Positions 1 to 7,792 of a stretch of 64,000 bases of DNA are shown here, one piece after another. Origin of the DNA: a virus; IMG/VR virus record IMGVR_UViG_3300044638_006750, positions 1 to 64,000 of that record. The stretch is one strand, 5' to 3'. Position 1 is the first letter of the stretch; each line of letters starts with the position of its first letter. The notes below the pieces were generated by a model. It was not told the origin of the DNA and searched no databases. It saw nothing but the letters and a program-made list of their open reading frames with translations. The position numbers and the translations under genes were made by a program.

Positions 1-42
1 AAAACTAACCTTCTCAATTTTGCCTAGTGCCTTTTCTTCCAT
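1..42 (-). CDS. 5' end of an unidentified gene running off the left edge
   Basis: Only 14 codons are inside the window (MEEKALGKIEKVSF). The ATG at 42 follows the TAA of the upstream RNA ligase gene by one base, the tight coupling seen throughout this block, so it is probably a real start. Too short to identify. Confidence 0.5.
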   Translation of the reverse strand, partial: MEEKALGKIEKVSF

Positions 43-43
43 T

Positions 44-1075
44 TTATTCTTTCAACAAAAAGTCATTATTGATAGCTTTAAAACTAACTTCTCCACAAAA
101 GCTCCGAATTACTATTCCTTCACGATCTTGATTTGGTTTTGCAGAGTTGAAGTGTTCGCTATATTTGCCTTTCGCCATCTCTAGTAGATCGGTCTTAGTA
201 TAACTGAAACTTGAGCCTTTGTCAACTATAGGAACAAAATTCAAACCAAGTTGAGAAGTTACAATCAAAGATTTATCTAAACATAACTTCTGACCAGTTC
301 TAATATCTATCACATTAAATATGTAAAGATCAGCATGAGATAATCCTAATGGGTTTTTTTGTATTCCCGGCCCAACAACCTCTCCCTGCAATGCTAGTCT
401 GTGACCCTTTTCCCAAAAGTTCCTTAATCCTTGCTCAATATTATATCTTTCAGATATTTTCCAGAATGAATGGTCATGGGATCTACGATAACTATAATTA
501 CGTCCACAAACATGATAGGTTCCATCTTTAGGGTCAATCAAGAATGAGGAGCTTGTACCATCCAATTTTAAACTAATATAGTATGGGTTTCCAGTTAAGC
601 TCTCAATAAATCCATACTCATCATCTAATTGTACTCGCACTTCATCGGTCTTACTTATGGGCCAACTAAAACTTCGTGCATCGCCCACTATCTGTGCTGG
701 AATTGGCGGCTCATATTTCTGAATACCCAGCAAGTCTGTTACATCATCTCCAATCTTCAACTCGGTAGGATTAGGCAGTACAGATATTGGGAGCAATAGT
801 CCTTGAGAAATTTGTCCTTTTAGTTTAATGCTACGAATTTTTTCTCCTTGAACTCCATTATATTCGCTTGGGTTTTTATCTTTCTTTGTCAGAAATGGTG
901 CTATGGTGGTAGGAACCCAAGAATCTATTTCTATCATAATTACAAGATCATCAATTTTATATTTTCCAACAGCATCAACAACCGTCCATCCACCAATATT
1001 ATAGGCGCATATTTTATCTGCTTCTGGAATTCTAGTAATATCAGATATTCTTTTAATAGATGCAAGTTTTCTCAT
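44..1075 (-). CDS. RNA ligase (nucleotidyltransferase superfamily)
   Basis: 343 aa. Near residue 170 the segment SLKLDGTSSSF carries the KxDG motif of covalent nucleotidyltransferases, whose lysine takes up AMP. Downstream LALQGEVVGPGIQ and LYIFNVIDI fit motifs III/IIIa and IV. The 150-residue N-terminal region before the KLDG motif resembles the OB-like extension of the Deinococcus DraRnl/Rnl5 type, so this family is favoured over T4 Rnl1. Expected role: sealing broken RNA, with RtcB 1.4 kb upstream as a second repair ligase. The ATG at 1075 overlaps the stop of the endonuclease gene (ATGA); a GTG nine bases upstream is a weaker alternative. Confidence 0.85.
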   Translation of the reverse strand: MRKLASIKRISDITRIPEADKICAYNIGGWTVVDAVGKYKIDDLVIMIEIDSWVPTTIAPFLTKKDKNPSEYNGVQGEKIRSIKLKGQISQGLLLPISVLPNPTELKIGDDVTDLLGIQKYEPPIPAQIVGDARSFSWPISKTDEVRVQLDDEYGFIESLTGNPYYISLKLDGTSSSFLIDPKDGTYHVCGRNYSYRRSHDHSFWKISERYNIEQGLRNFWEKGHRLALQGEVVGPGIQKNPLGLSHADLYIFNVIDIRTGQKLCLDKSLIVTSQLGLNFVPIVDKGSSFSYTKTDLLEMAKGKYSEHFNSAKPNQDREGIVIRSFCGEVSFKAINNDFLLKE

Positions 1076-1461
1076 TGTAGCCACTTAATTGCTTTGTCTA
1101 AAAGCTCTTTTGAGTCTTTAAAAAACCCTAACCCTTTATTACAGGCATTACACAATAGTCCTCTAACTTTTCCTGTGGTATGATCATGATCTACGGCTAC
1201 AACATCCAAAGATTGTCCTTTTCTATGTTCAGGATGTTTCATATCTTTTCCGCATATTCCGCACTGTCCTCTAAATGCCTGCCAGTATATGTAAAACTCT
1301 TCTAAAGTTAAATTATATTTTTTAACTAAACTATGATGTCTTTGCATATCTCTAATAGAAGCAAATTTACGTTTATGGTCAGCGGAATGTCGTCTACATC
1401 GTATTCCATGGGTTAATTTATCACAGTTATCTTCTATACATTTGGTTTGTTTTCTTGGCAT
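1072..1461 (-). CDS. Endonuclease VII-like Holliday junction resolvase (HNH)
   Basis: 129 aa. The segments CGICGKD, VDHDHTTGKVRGLLC and CNACNKGLG form the zinc-binding and His-Me finger core of the T4 endonuclease VII family; an additional Cys pair lies at the N-terminus (CIEDNC). The family cleaves branched DNA before packaging. It overlaps the RNA ligase start by four bases, so the two are probably translationally coupled. AAGTGA before the ATG is a plausible ribosome-binding site. Confidence 0.9.
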   Translation of the reverse strand: MPRKQTKCIEDNCDKLTHGIRCRRHSADHKRKFASIRDMQRHHSLVKKYNLTLEEFYIYWQAFRGQCGICGKDMKHPEHRKGQSLDVVAVDHDHTTGKVRGLLCNACNKGLGFFKDSKELLDKAIKWLQ

Positions 1462-1475
1462 AAAATCACTTTATA

Positions 1476-1757
1476 TTATGTAATTCCTACAATCCAGCCA
1501 GGACTATCATCAATCCAAATATCGACTACTATGTTTTGTCTTTTAATATAATCTGCTTTGGGTTCATCATGAGAAAAATAAGTTGTCATACCTTCTGGCA
1601 AAGAATTAATGAGTTCATGACGATTTTCATGACTTCTTGCAGTAACACATATCATGTTATGATTATGCTCTTTTGCTAATTGTATTACCCTATTCCAAAA
1701 TACAGGATCGGCAGTATATGTATCATCATAATCTATTGCTATAGTAAGTTTATTCAC
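1476..1757 (-). CDS. Small HAD-like protein
   Basis: 93 aa. The N-terminus reads AIDYDDTYTADP, a HAD-superfamily motif I (DxDxT-type). VTARSHENR fits motif II and the C-terminal DIWIDDSP the terminal acidic motif. At 93 residues it is a minimal HAD fold without a cap. Known relatives act as nucleotide phosphatases or polynucleotide phosphatases; the substrate here cannot be read. Starts four bases before the stop of the next gene upstream. Confidence 0.7.
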   Translation of the reverse strand: MNKLTIAIDYDDTYTADPVFWNRVIQLAKEHNHNMICVTARSHENRHELINSLPEGMTTYFSHDEPKADYIKRQNIVVDIWIDDSPGWIVGIT

Positions 1758-2017
1758 TGTAATCCTTTATCAATGGCTTCCCACTGACTACTTGAATTAT
1801 CGTTCCACATTATATCTTTAAATTTAAAAGGAGGTTCAGTATTAGGCCAATATTTCTTTGGATCTATTTCAACATCTTTAAAACGAGACTGACTGTATCT
1901 TAATTGTTCAATTTGAGCAACTAATTCTTTGACTACTCTTTCAAGATTAAGTAGCGACTCTAATACAACATCAATCTTTTGTTTACGCTTGGTTGATTTT
2001 TTAGTTTTCTTTTTCAT
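1754..2017 (-). CDS. Hypothetical protein with basic N-terminus and coiled coil
   Basis: 87 aa, not recognised. Starts with a lysine-rich stretch (MKKKTKKSTKRKQK), followed by a leucine-heptad segment around residues 18-42 that should form a short coiled coil, then a proline- and tryptophan-containing tail. It overlaps both neighbours, consistent with one polycistronic unit. Confidence 0.7.
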   Translation of the reverse strand: MKKKTKKSTKRKQKIDVVLESLLNLERVVKELVAQIEQLRYSQSRFKDVEIDPKKYWPNTEPPFKFKDIMWNDNSSSQWEAIDKGLQ

Positions 2018-2237
2018 TAGAGAACGCTTTCATAATATGAAGAAATTGGTCTATATATTCTTTGGTTGTGGTACAACTATCCCCATTATCTATGTATAAC
2101 CAGCCATTTAATCCTGACCAGATATGAAGTTTAGTTGGAGATGTTGTAATCTTAAACTTTCTATCCGAGTATTCTACTATACAAGATAGGAATATGTTTC
2201 CATCGGTTCGTGAATATCTTTCGCTAATCAGTCTCAT
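2001..2237 (-). CDS. Hypothetical protein
   Basis: 78 aa, unrecognised, predicted soluble, alternating beta-type residues. Overlaps the neighbour genes at both ends (17 bases downstream, 4 upstream), the arrangement expected of a real gene in this operon. Confidence 0.65.
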   Translation of the reverse strand: MRLISERYSRTDGNIFLSCIVEYSDRKFKITTSPTKLHIWSGLNGWLYIDNGDSCTTTKEYIDQFLHIMKAFSNEKEN

Positions 2238-2452
2238 TTGATTACGCTCATAAAATAGCCAAAACTAACTATCCAACTCAACACCAGAGTAACTATAGAC
2301 ACATTAAAAATCCAGTAGATATCGCCTTTATAATTCCACTCAAAAGCATGAGCAATAGTGAATAGAAGAAAAGTAATCCCCATAGAAAGAGCAAGAGAAA
2401 CAACACATGATAAAGCTATGCTTAGTGATAGTCGTCCTATAAATTCTAGCAT
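2234..2452 (-). CDS. Two-helix membrane protein
   Basis: 72 aa with two hydrophobic segments: LSIALSCVVSLALSMGITFL near residues 9-28 and IFNVSIVTLVLSWIVSFGYF near the C-terminus. The ATG at 2452 has GGAG nine bases upstream and is preferred over a TTG fifteen bases earlier. Its first codons overlap the 3' end of the rtcB gene. Function unknown. Confidence 0.7.
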   Translation of the reverse strand: MLEFIGRLSLSIALSCVVSLALSMGITFLLFTIAHAFEWNYKGDIYWIFNVSIVTLVLSWIVSFGYFMSVIK

Positions 2453-3813
2453 TTCTTTTTTCTCCAAGGCTTATCTATTTCCCCAGCCATAATACAACCA
2501 TAAGGCTTTATCTCATCAACAATAGCTCCAAGATTAAAGTGTTTTATCTGTTCTTTAACCTTGTTGGCGTCTTTATATGCTGATGGTAATTCCGTAATGT
2601 CTGATTGTCCAGAAAAGAATCTTACGTCAAGTCCGGCTGTTTCTTCTTGTACAATTTGTTCTTTTGTTTTACCTGTTGAATCTAATTTAGACCGTCTATG
2701 GTCTGATCGACTATAGTTACGCCCAGCCCCATGCGGAGCAAACCCAAGATTAGTATGTGTAGTTTCTCCCTTAACAATGAGAATACCATCTCTCATATTC
2801 ATGGGAATTAATCGTAATCCATTATATGAGTCTGGAACAAAAACATCGTCCAAAGGAGTCGCCCCTTTTGCATGATAAAATAGATCATCCTTCTTGAACA
2901 CAAAGTTATGTTCATTCCAGAAAGTTTCAACATCTATTGTTTTAAATACTTTAAGTCTTACTAAGTCGTGTAAAATAGTATGATTAAGTTTTGTCCATTC
3001 TCTTACTATTTGTAAAGCATCCCAATAATCTTGTCCCTCTTTTGTATCAAAAGGAATCCAAGGATGCTTGGAATTGCTACGAGGACTTAATTCTTCTCTA
3101 AACTGTTGAGCCTTATACAATCCTTCTTTGTAAAGATTAGCACCAAATCCTCTACTGCCATGATGAGTTACCATTATGGTATGATTATCACTTTCCCTGA
3201 TTCCTATGAACAGAAAATGATTACCATCTCCTTGCGTACCAAGGTGATATTCGGCATAGTTTATGCTTTTAGCACTATTGAGATAGTAATTGCTACTGAT
3301 TTTATCTTTAAGATCGCTAGGAAGCCATCTGTGGTTCGATATTCGTCCACCTACTCCAAAATGGGTAATTTTAAAAGCGGCCTCCAGAGCCACGCTAGGG
3401 CTTGTAAAACCCAAATCTGTAGCCATCATAGAGCAACAAATGTCTGCACTGTGCATACTAGGATGAATAGCATTTTTTGTAACAACTATTCCTCCAACCG
3501 GAATATCGTTTGGGCCAGATGGACAAGCGTCTGGCATTATTGCAGCATCTACTGCTGTGGGCAAAGTTAGTATACTATTCATAGCAGAAACTACAGCATC
3601 AACATTTTGTTGTTCATGCTCATTATCGGCTATAATATTTTGATGAAAAAATATAGGTTCATTGTATGGATCAATAGTTTTAGGTACTATAGATTCTATG
3701 TATGAAACCATAGCATCGTTAGTCAATTGATTAGCATTAGCATAACCAATTACATCCTTAAACCATTTAGATGGCTTATATCCCAAATTTATAAGAGTTT
3801 GTCCATTAATCAT
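2446..3813 (-). CDS. rtcB: RtcB-type RNA ligase (3'-phosphate RNA splicing ligase)
   Basis: 455 aa, close to the usual family length. Visible hallmarks: HSADICCSM near residue 120 (metal-binding Cys), VTHHGSRGFG near 215, GEGNHFLF-like GDGNHFLF near 200 and GAGRNYSRSD near 365, where the catalytic histidine-guanylate region of RtcB sits. The family joins 2',3'-cyclic phosphate or 3'-phosphate ends to 5'-OH ends, using GTP and manganese, and repairs tRNAs cut by anticodon nucleases. Start ATG overlaps the TAA of the STAS-like gene (TAATG). Confidence 0.93.
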   Translation of the reverse strand: MINGQTLINLGYKPSKWFKDVIGYANANQLTNDAMVSYIESIVPKTIDPYNEPIFFHQNIIADNEHEQQNVDAVVSAMNSILTLPTAVDAAIMPDACPSGPNDIPVGGIVVTKNAIHPSMHSADICCSMMATDLGFTSPSVALEAAFKITHFGVGGRISNHRWLPSDLKDKISSNYYLNSAKSINYAEYHLGTQGDGNHFLFIGIRESDNHTIMVTHHGSRGFGANLYKEGLYKAQQFREELSPRSNSKHPWIPFDTKEGQDYWDALQIVREWTKLNHTILHDLVRLKVFKTIDVETFWNEHNFVFKKDDLFYHAKGATPLDDVFVPDSYNGLRLIPMNMRDGILIVKGETTHTNLGFAPHGAGRNYSRSDHRRSKLDSTGKTKEQIVQEETAGLDVRFFSGQSDITELPSAYKDANKVKEQIKHFNLGAIVDEIKPYGCIMAGEIDKPWRKKKC

Positions 3814-4112
3814 TATACTTCCAGTATATCAGATATTCCTTCTAACAGATTTCTTCGTACATTCTTATTCATATTGGACAAGAGAATGTGTTTCTTAACA
3901 AAGTCCACACCTTGATCCTTAGCTATTTTACCGATTAGATTTCGTCCCCATCCATTAGTTATGCTACGAACATCCTTGAAATCAATCTCTACATTAAAAC
4001 CCAATTCAATTTCTTCAAGCACAGACTTTCGTAATTCTGTAGCAAGTTTTGTGCTGCTCAGATCAGTACCATACATATCTTTAATTTCGTAATAAATCAA
4101 CGGACCTTTCAT
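3813..4112 (-). CDS. STAS-like DUF4325-type protein
   Basis: 99 aa. VEIDFKDVRSITNGWGRNLIGKIAKDQG matches the pattern of DUF4325 proteins (a beta strand ending in DF.DV..IT, followed by a helix), which resemble STAS anti-sigma antagonists and often accompany histidine-kinase-like ATPases. No such ATPase is seen nearby, so the partner is unknown. Confidence 0.65.
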   Translation of the reverse strand: MKGPLIYYEIKDMYGTDLSSTKLATELRKSVLEEIELGFNVEIDFKDVRSITNGWGRNLIGKIAKDQGVDFVKKHILLSNMNKNVRRNLLEGISDILEV

Positions 4113-4312
4113 GTTTCCTCTTTGTCAAAGTCTAGTAAGTCTGGATTAATTAAATCTATCATATAATCTTTAGTTAAAGCCAATGCTTCTTCACTTCCAA
4201 TCTCAGTAAGAATTTCCTCAATATCAGCAACTATTTTGTCTACAAATTCACAAACCTCCGTAAAATCACTTCTGTCTAGAGTAGCTAATTCTTTTGGTAT
4301 ATTAATTATCAT
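4109..4312 (-). CDS. Hypothetical acidic protein
   Basis: 67 aa, acidic, largely helical (EFVDKIVADIEEILTEIG). Not recognised. Its ATG overlaps the TGA of the small gene upstream and its stop overlaps the next start, so it is embedded in the operon. Confidence 0.7.
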   Translation of the reverse strand: MIINIPKELATLDRSDFTEVCEFVDKIVADIEEILTEIGSEEALALTKDYMIDLINPDLLDFDKEET

Positions 4313-4431
4313 AGGTATTTCTTAAACATTAGTGGGCCAATACGAACAAACTTATATGGAACCCCGCTATTAAATCGTGTTCCAAAATAAAACAAATTAG
4401 TTATACTCCAGCCCACCCAATCTATTTTCAT
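4309..4431 (-). CDS. Small hypothetical protein (40 aa)
   Basis: MKIDWVGWSITNLFYFG... Aromatic-rich, 40 aa. AAGGA six bases before the ATG and a four-base ATGA overlap with the next gene support it. Function unknown. Confidence 0.6.
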   Translation of the reverse strand: MKIDWVGWSITNLFYFGTRFNSGVPYKFVRIGPLMFKKYL

Positions 4432-4538
4432 AAATTTCCTTGTATTGAAAATGCCCCAATCATCTGACGTTGAAACCCTAAATACGGGAAACAGAGGTCA
4501 AGGACATTACCTCCCGGTGATCAAGTCGGTGGCGGCGG

Positions 4539-4793
4539 TTAATTCCGCTCTTGATTAATTATATCCTGTCCCGTATCATAGTCAATGACCGGATTATCAA
4601 AAGACTCTATTAGTCTTTGCAGAGTAACTTTCAAATCTTCTAGGCTTTCTTCCATAATCCTAATGGGTTCTTCTGTCAAACCATTCACCTTACCATTCTC
4701 ATCATAATAGACCTCATGAATAGCATAATAAATAGCATCATCCATATGGGTTCTAGGCTCAATATGTCGGATTATTCTGTGATTCCAACTCAT
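4539..4793 (-). CDS. Hypothetical phage protein
   Basis: 84 aa, begins MSWNHRIIRH. The pattern (S)WNxRIIRH with acidic YYDENG in the middle is one I associate with small conserved phage proteins of unknown function. The stop lies in a small GCGG/CCGC hairpin; about 100 bases without a gene follow it. Confidence 0.7.
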   Translation of the reverse strand: MSWNHRIIRHIEPRTHMDDAIYYAIHEVYYDENGKVNGLTEEPIRIMEESLEDLKVTLQRLIESFDNPVIDYDTGQDIINQERN

Positions 4794-4838
4794 AGTAGTT
4801 AACTCTCTTAAAAAGACCTTGTTAAGTGTTATTATGGA

Positions 4839-5471
4839 CTATTTTGTTTCAGCTATAATGTATATGTATGTGTTTTCTTTGTTTCTAATACCCGATAATT
4901 CTGTAAAATATCCTAATTCTGTTATTTTTATAATAGAAAAAATATTAATTAAAGATTCTTCATCAAAAAAATGTATATATTTATTATTTAAAGACAAGAA
5001 CTCGTCTTGTTTTATCTGCTGATAATTTGCTAGTGCATGTTCATATTCTTGGCAGCTTTTAGATCTAGCGGATATAAAAATCTTATTTGAGTGTTGTTCA
5101 ATGAACTGTATGGTTTTTTGCAGACTTTCTGTTTTTATTGTATGTAAAACTCTATGCGATATTAGGAAATCAAATTTTGTTGTTGGTGGTTCCATTTCTT
5201 CTAGATGACCGCAAAAATTTTGTACTTTATAGCCCAAAAGTTTGATAGTATTATGTATAGCAATATTTGATATATCATTAATAATTAAATTGCAAAATAA
5301 ATTGTCTGTAATAAATTTTGCTACCCTTCCTGTTCCACAACCATGATCAAGTATTGTGGGTTTTCCTTGATATTGTTTGATATCGTCTATAAAAGCCATT
5401 AATTGTGGACATATGCGTGTATGTCGATAATTAATATTATTGTGTCTATTTTCCCAAAAATTATGACTCAT
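4839..5471 (-). CDS. Class I SAM-dependent methyltransferase
   Basis: 210 aa. TILDHGCGTGRVAKFI near residue 40 is SAM-binding motif I; LIINDISN follows as the acidic strand-2 motif and FDFLISHRVLHT as motif post-I/IV. The substrate is unknown; the context (a TPR-like gene just upstream with a 3-base gap) does not settle it. Lower GC than its neighbours (many ATA/AAT codons), possibly recently acquired. Confidence 0.82.
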   Translation of the reverse strand: MSHNFWENRHNNINYRHTRICPQLMAFIDDIKQYQGKPTILDHGCGTGRVAKFITDNLFCNLIINDISNIAIHNTIKLLGYKVQNFCGHLEEMEPPTTKFDFLISHRVLHTIKTESLQKTIQFIEQHSNKIFISARSKSCQEYEHALANYQQIKQDEFLSLNNKYIHFFDEESLINIFSIIKITELGYFTELSGIRNKENTYIYIIAETK

Positions 5472-5474
5472 ATA

Positions 5475-6170
5475 TTATAACAGTAAAATTGATGGAACAC
5501 CGCAGCATATCGGTAAGTGACTAGATGTATCATAGTACATTATCGAAATTTTTGATACATCGTAAAAAAGTTTGAAATATTGTAAAATTTGACTATTAAA
5601 CTTATTTATATTTGGTTGAAAGTGTCCGGATTTATTATCTATATAAATAATTTTTTTAGATATTCTATCAATCGTAATACAACCAGCTCCATAGACAAAT
5701 GTTTGGTCTCCAGCTAAAAACTCATGACTATAACCTAGATTAAGATTCCATTTATTGTCTATAATAAAATCTAGTATAGTATTATAGTGTTGATTTTCGT
5801 GCAAATTTATTCTTTGGTTTTCTATGGAAAAATTTATTTTATTTTCTAACTCTTTTTTAATAGAACATTTGATTGGTATCGCATATTTTTTATGAATATC
5901 AATATGTGTTGTTTTAATAAAATTATACTGATCTTTTAGACTATTACTAATAAATGAGGTTTTTGATAATGAGGCTAGTGTTTCTTCACATCTAGTATTC
6001 GTTGGATCTATTTGCCAAGCCTTTAATAACATTGCGAATCTTTCTTCACAGGAAGAACAATAATTATCTGCAAATATAATATAAGGCCAAGCTTCGTTTG
6101 GTTTTAAGTCTAATGCTTGTTTCAGAATAAATTTTGATTGTATTGCCAAATCATGCCAGTTTTTAGACAT
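5475..6170 (-). CDS. Hypothetical protein with TPR-like N-terminus
   Basis: 231 aa. The first 70 residues (KFILKQALDLKPNEAWPYI, then a second unit ending KAWQIDPTN) look like two tetratricopeptide-type helix pairs; the remaining beta-rich part is unrecognised. Separated from the methyltransferase by three bases, so probably co-translated; TPR plus methyltransferase pairs occur in glycan-modifying clusters, but this is inference. Confidence 0.6.
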   Translation of the reverse strand: MSKNWHDLAIQSKFILKQALDLKPNEAWPYIIFADNYCSSCEERFAMLLKAWQIDPTNTRCEETLASLSKTSFISNSLKDQYNFIKTTHIDIHKKYAIPIKCSIKKELENKINFSIENQRINLHENQHYNTILDFIIDNKWNLNLGYSHEFLAGDQTFVYGAGCITIDRISKKIIYIDNKSGHFQPNINKFNSQILQYFKLFYDVSKISIMYYDTSSHLPICCGVPSILLL

Positions 6171-6178
6171 ACTGAGTA

Positions 6179-6307
6179 TTATTCTTGTATCTTTGTTCCC
6201 ATATCATATGGATATCCGTCCTCTGGATCATCACTATAAATATCTTCATAATGATTGTCCCACCAAGGAATTTTACTATCCGGTAAGTTATTTTCTGTAT
6301 TGCTCAT
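6179..6307 (-). CDS. Small acidic hypothetical protein (42 aa)
   Basis: Begins MSNTENNLPDSKIPWW, rich in Asp, Tyr and Trp. Overlaps the end of the gene upstream by 20 bases and ends just before the next start. No strong ribosome-binding site seen, so moderate confidence. Confidence 0.5.
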   Translation of the reverse strand: MSNTENNLPDSKIPWWDNHYEDIYSDDPEDGYPYDMGTKIQE

Positions 6308-6512
6308 TTGTGGGTTTCCATTCGTTTTTAAGAAACTTTAAAGTTGCTGCTACTAAATCTTCTCTATAATAACAGTCTAGCTCTAAATCTGTCAGTTCAT
6401 GATATTTTGAGGGCCAAACTCCATGAAGAACATTCATTAAAGCCTGTCCATATCTCCAGTTGAAATTCTTACTGGTCTGATCTACAAGTTTAACAAACTC
6501 TTCATAGTTCAT
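6288..6512 (-). CDS. Hypothetical protein
   Basis: 74 aa, begins MNYEEFVKLVDQTSKNFNWRYGQALMNVLH and resembles, in its FNWRYGQALMN...VWP pattern, small phage proteins of unknown function. Predicted helical and soluble. Overlaps both neighbours. Confidence 0.65.
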   Translation of the reverse strand: MNYEEFVKLVDQTSKNFNWRYGQALMNVLHGVWPSKYHELTDLELDCYYREDLVAATLKFLKNEWKPTNEQYRK

Positions 6513-6687
6513 TTGAAGTATTCTCGTTAAGATTTTTTAATGTATTGATTATGCTCAATAACAAATCAGCATCAAATTCATATTCAAAAGGTAAAAAGAT
6601 CCAACGATTATGCTCTTTAAGCATAAAATATCCATATTCACATTTGTAATGTATATCACTCATCCATTGTAAACTAGGATATTCCAT
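6502..6687 (-). CDS. Hypothetical protein
   Basis: 61 aa, aromatic-rich first half (MEYPSLQWMSDIHYKCEYGYF) and leucine-rich second half. ATG shares its A with the stop of the upstream membrane protein gene. Not recognised. Confidence 0.6.
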   Translation of the reverse strand: MEYPSLQWMSDIHYKCEYGYFMLKEHNRWIFLPFEYEFDADLLLSIINTLKNLNENTSNEL

Positions 6688-6986
6688 TATTTCTTCTTTT
6701 TATTGTTGAGATTTTTGTCTAAACGATTCAAATATAGATTTTCATGAGTTTTTTCTTCTTGTTCTTTTTGTTTTCTTTTCTTTTTGTGTTCTTTGTTTTC
6801 TTTAAATTGAATCTTAATAGATTTAGTACCAGAATATATCATAAATATAGGTAAAATTAATACAAAACATAAAACAGCATACGAACAATATGATAATATT
6901 ATCAGTAAAAATTGAATAAATAAAACACAGTAGTATGAAAAAGGAGATTCTCTTTGAAAATACTCCATCCATTCTGGTTCAAACAT
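6687..6986 (-). CDS. Membrane protein with charged cytoplasmic tail
   Basis: 99 aa. Two adjacent hydrophobic stretches (residues about 18-50), then a very basic, lysine- and glutamate-rich helical tail (KENKEHKKKRKQKEQEEK). Possibly a small membrane-anchored nucleic-acid or protein binder; no family recognised. Stop and start overlap neighbours by one base. Confidence 0.65.
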   Translation of the reverse strand: MFEPEWMEYFQRESPFSYYCVLFIQFLLIILSYCSYAVLCFVLILPIFMIYSGTKSIKIQFKENKEHKKKRKQKEQEEKTHENLYLNRLDKNLNNKKKK

Positions 6987-7177
6987 TATCTTAAACTCTC
7001 TCTGATCGCATCCTTGGCATCATCCCAGCCTTGATGGTATGCCGCCTCTAGCCACGTTTTAATTTCTTGCCAGTTGTCTACTGGGTCTTTTGGGTTTTTA
7101 ACCAGATCATCGTAGGCTCGTTCAGAACGTAACGAAAACCCCTCTATTTCATTGAGCCAATCTTCAAAATTTGCCAT
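6986..7177 (-). CDS. Hypothetical protein
   Basis: 63 aa, soluble, acidic, helical (MANFEDWLNEIEGFSLRSERAYDDL). AAGGA lies ahead of the ATG. A long hairpin is present in its 5' leader (see 7200-7232). Not recognised. Confidence 0.7.
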   Translation of the reverse strand: MANFEDWLNEIEGFSLRSERAYDDLVKNPKDPVDNWQEIKTWLEAAYHQGWDDAKDAIRESLR

Positions 7178-7199
7178 TAAAAAATCCTTGTTGTATTGA

Positions 7200-7232
7200 A
7201 GCGAGGTTCTTCAGTCTTACACAAAACCTCGC
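7200..7232 (-). promoter_or_regulatory. Hairpin in the leader of the 63-aa gene
   Basis: AGCGAGGTT (7200-7208) pairs with AACCTCGCT (7224-7232), a perfect 9-bp stem with a 15-base loop, 23 bases upstream of the start. It lacks a following U-run on either strand, so it is more likely an attenuator or RNA-stability hairpin than an intrinsic terminator. Confidence 0.5.
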
Positions 7233-7272
7233 TAAAAGTCTACGGCTATTGATTAAAGGAATACCCGCGATC

Positions 7273-7425
7273 CTAACCTTTCGGTTCAATTACAGTATCA
7301 GTATAAGTATTTATTTCTGGAAGTTTAAATTTCTTATACCCTATAAAAACTTGGCTAGTAATAACTCCCATTCCCGCAATGAGAGTAATGATTAAGCCAA
7401 CCGCAAAGATAACAAAATTACTCAT
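7273..7425 (-). CDS. Single-pass membrane protein (50 aa)
   Basis: MSNFVIFAVGLIITLIAGMG... a hydrophobic helix at residues 4-24 then a short polar tail. ATGA overlap with the upstream gene's TGA. Too short for family assignment. Confidence 0.6.
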   Translation of the reverse strand: MSNFVIFAVGLIITLIAGMGVITSQVFIGYKKFKLPEINTYTDTVIEPKG

Positions 7426-7580
7426 TTCACCAGATTTCCTAGACTAAGAATACTTGGAACCCATAACCCAACAAAAATTGCTTGATCACGATTAATATCA
7501 GCGTCTCCCAAAAACCAAAGAGATACACTAAAAACAAAACTAGCAAATGCCGCAACCACAAAATAACTACTACTCTTCAT
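7422..7580 (-). CDS. Small membrane protein (52 aa)
   Basis: Begins MKSSSYFVVAAFASFVFSVS with one clear transmembrane helix and a second weaker hydrophobic part (IFVGLWVPSILSLG). Coupled by overlap to the 50-aa membrane protein, so the pair may act together. Function unknown. Confidence 0.6.
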   Translation of the reverse strand: MKSSSYFVVAAFASFVFSVSLWFLGDADINRDQAIFVGLWVPSILSLGNLVK

Positions 7581-7595
7581 ATAATTAATCTTTCT

Positions 7596-7787
7596 TTAAA
7601 AGGTATTGTTTCTAATCGCCCTAATTATTTTCCGTGCCAACGCAGCACCACCGACAATCCTGCCTTCTGTATAATCATCCAGCCCATAACCAACTGTAGA
7701 TTCTCTCTGTTTTTGAGCGTCTATCGCTTCCAAACACAATTTTTCTACTGTTAGTTTAAGTTTATCATATTTCTCAGTATTTTTCAT
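7596..7787 (-). CDS. Hypothetical helical protein
   Basis: 63 aa, begins MKNTEKYDKLKLTVEKLC. ATG at 7787 is preferred to a TTG nine bases earlier. Amphipathic helices, glycine-rich centre (VGYGLDDYTEGRIVGG). Not recognised. Confidence 0.6.
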   Translation of the reverse strand: MKNTEKYDKLKLTVEKLCLEAIDAQKQRESTVGYGLDDYTEGRIVGGAALARKIIRAIRNNTF

Positions 7788-7792
7788 AAAAT

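Noticed and set aside
4432-4538. Minus-strand TTGACC followed by TATTTA as a promoter
   Set aside because: Spacing of 11 bases is too short; nothing else supports it.
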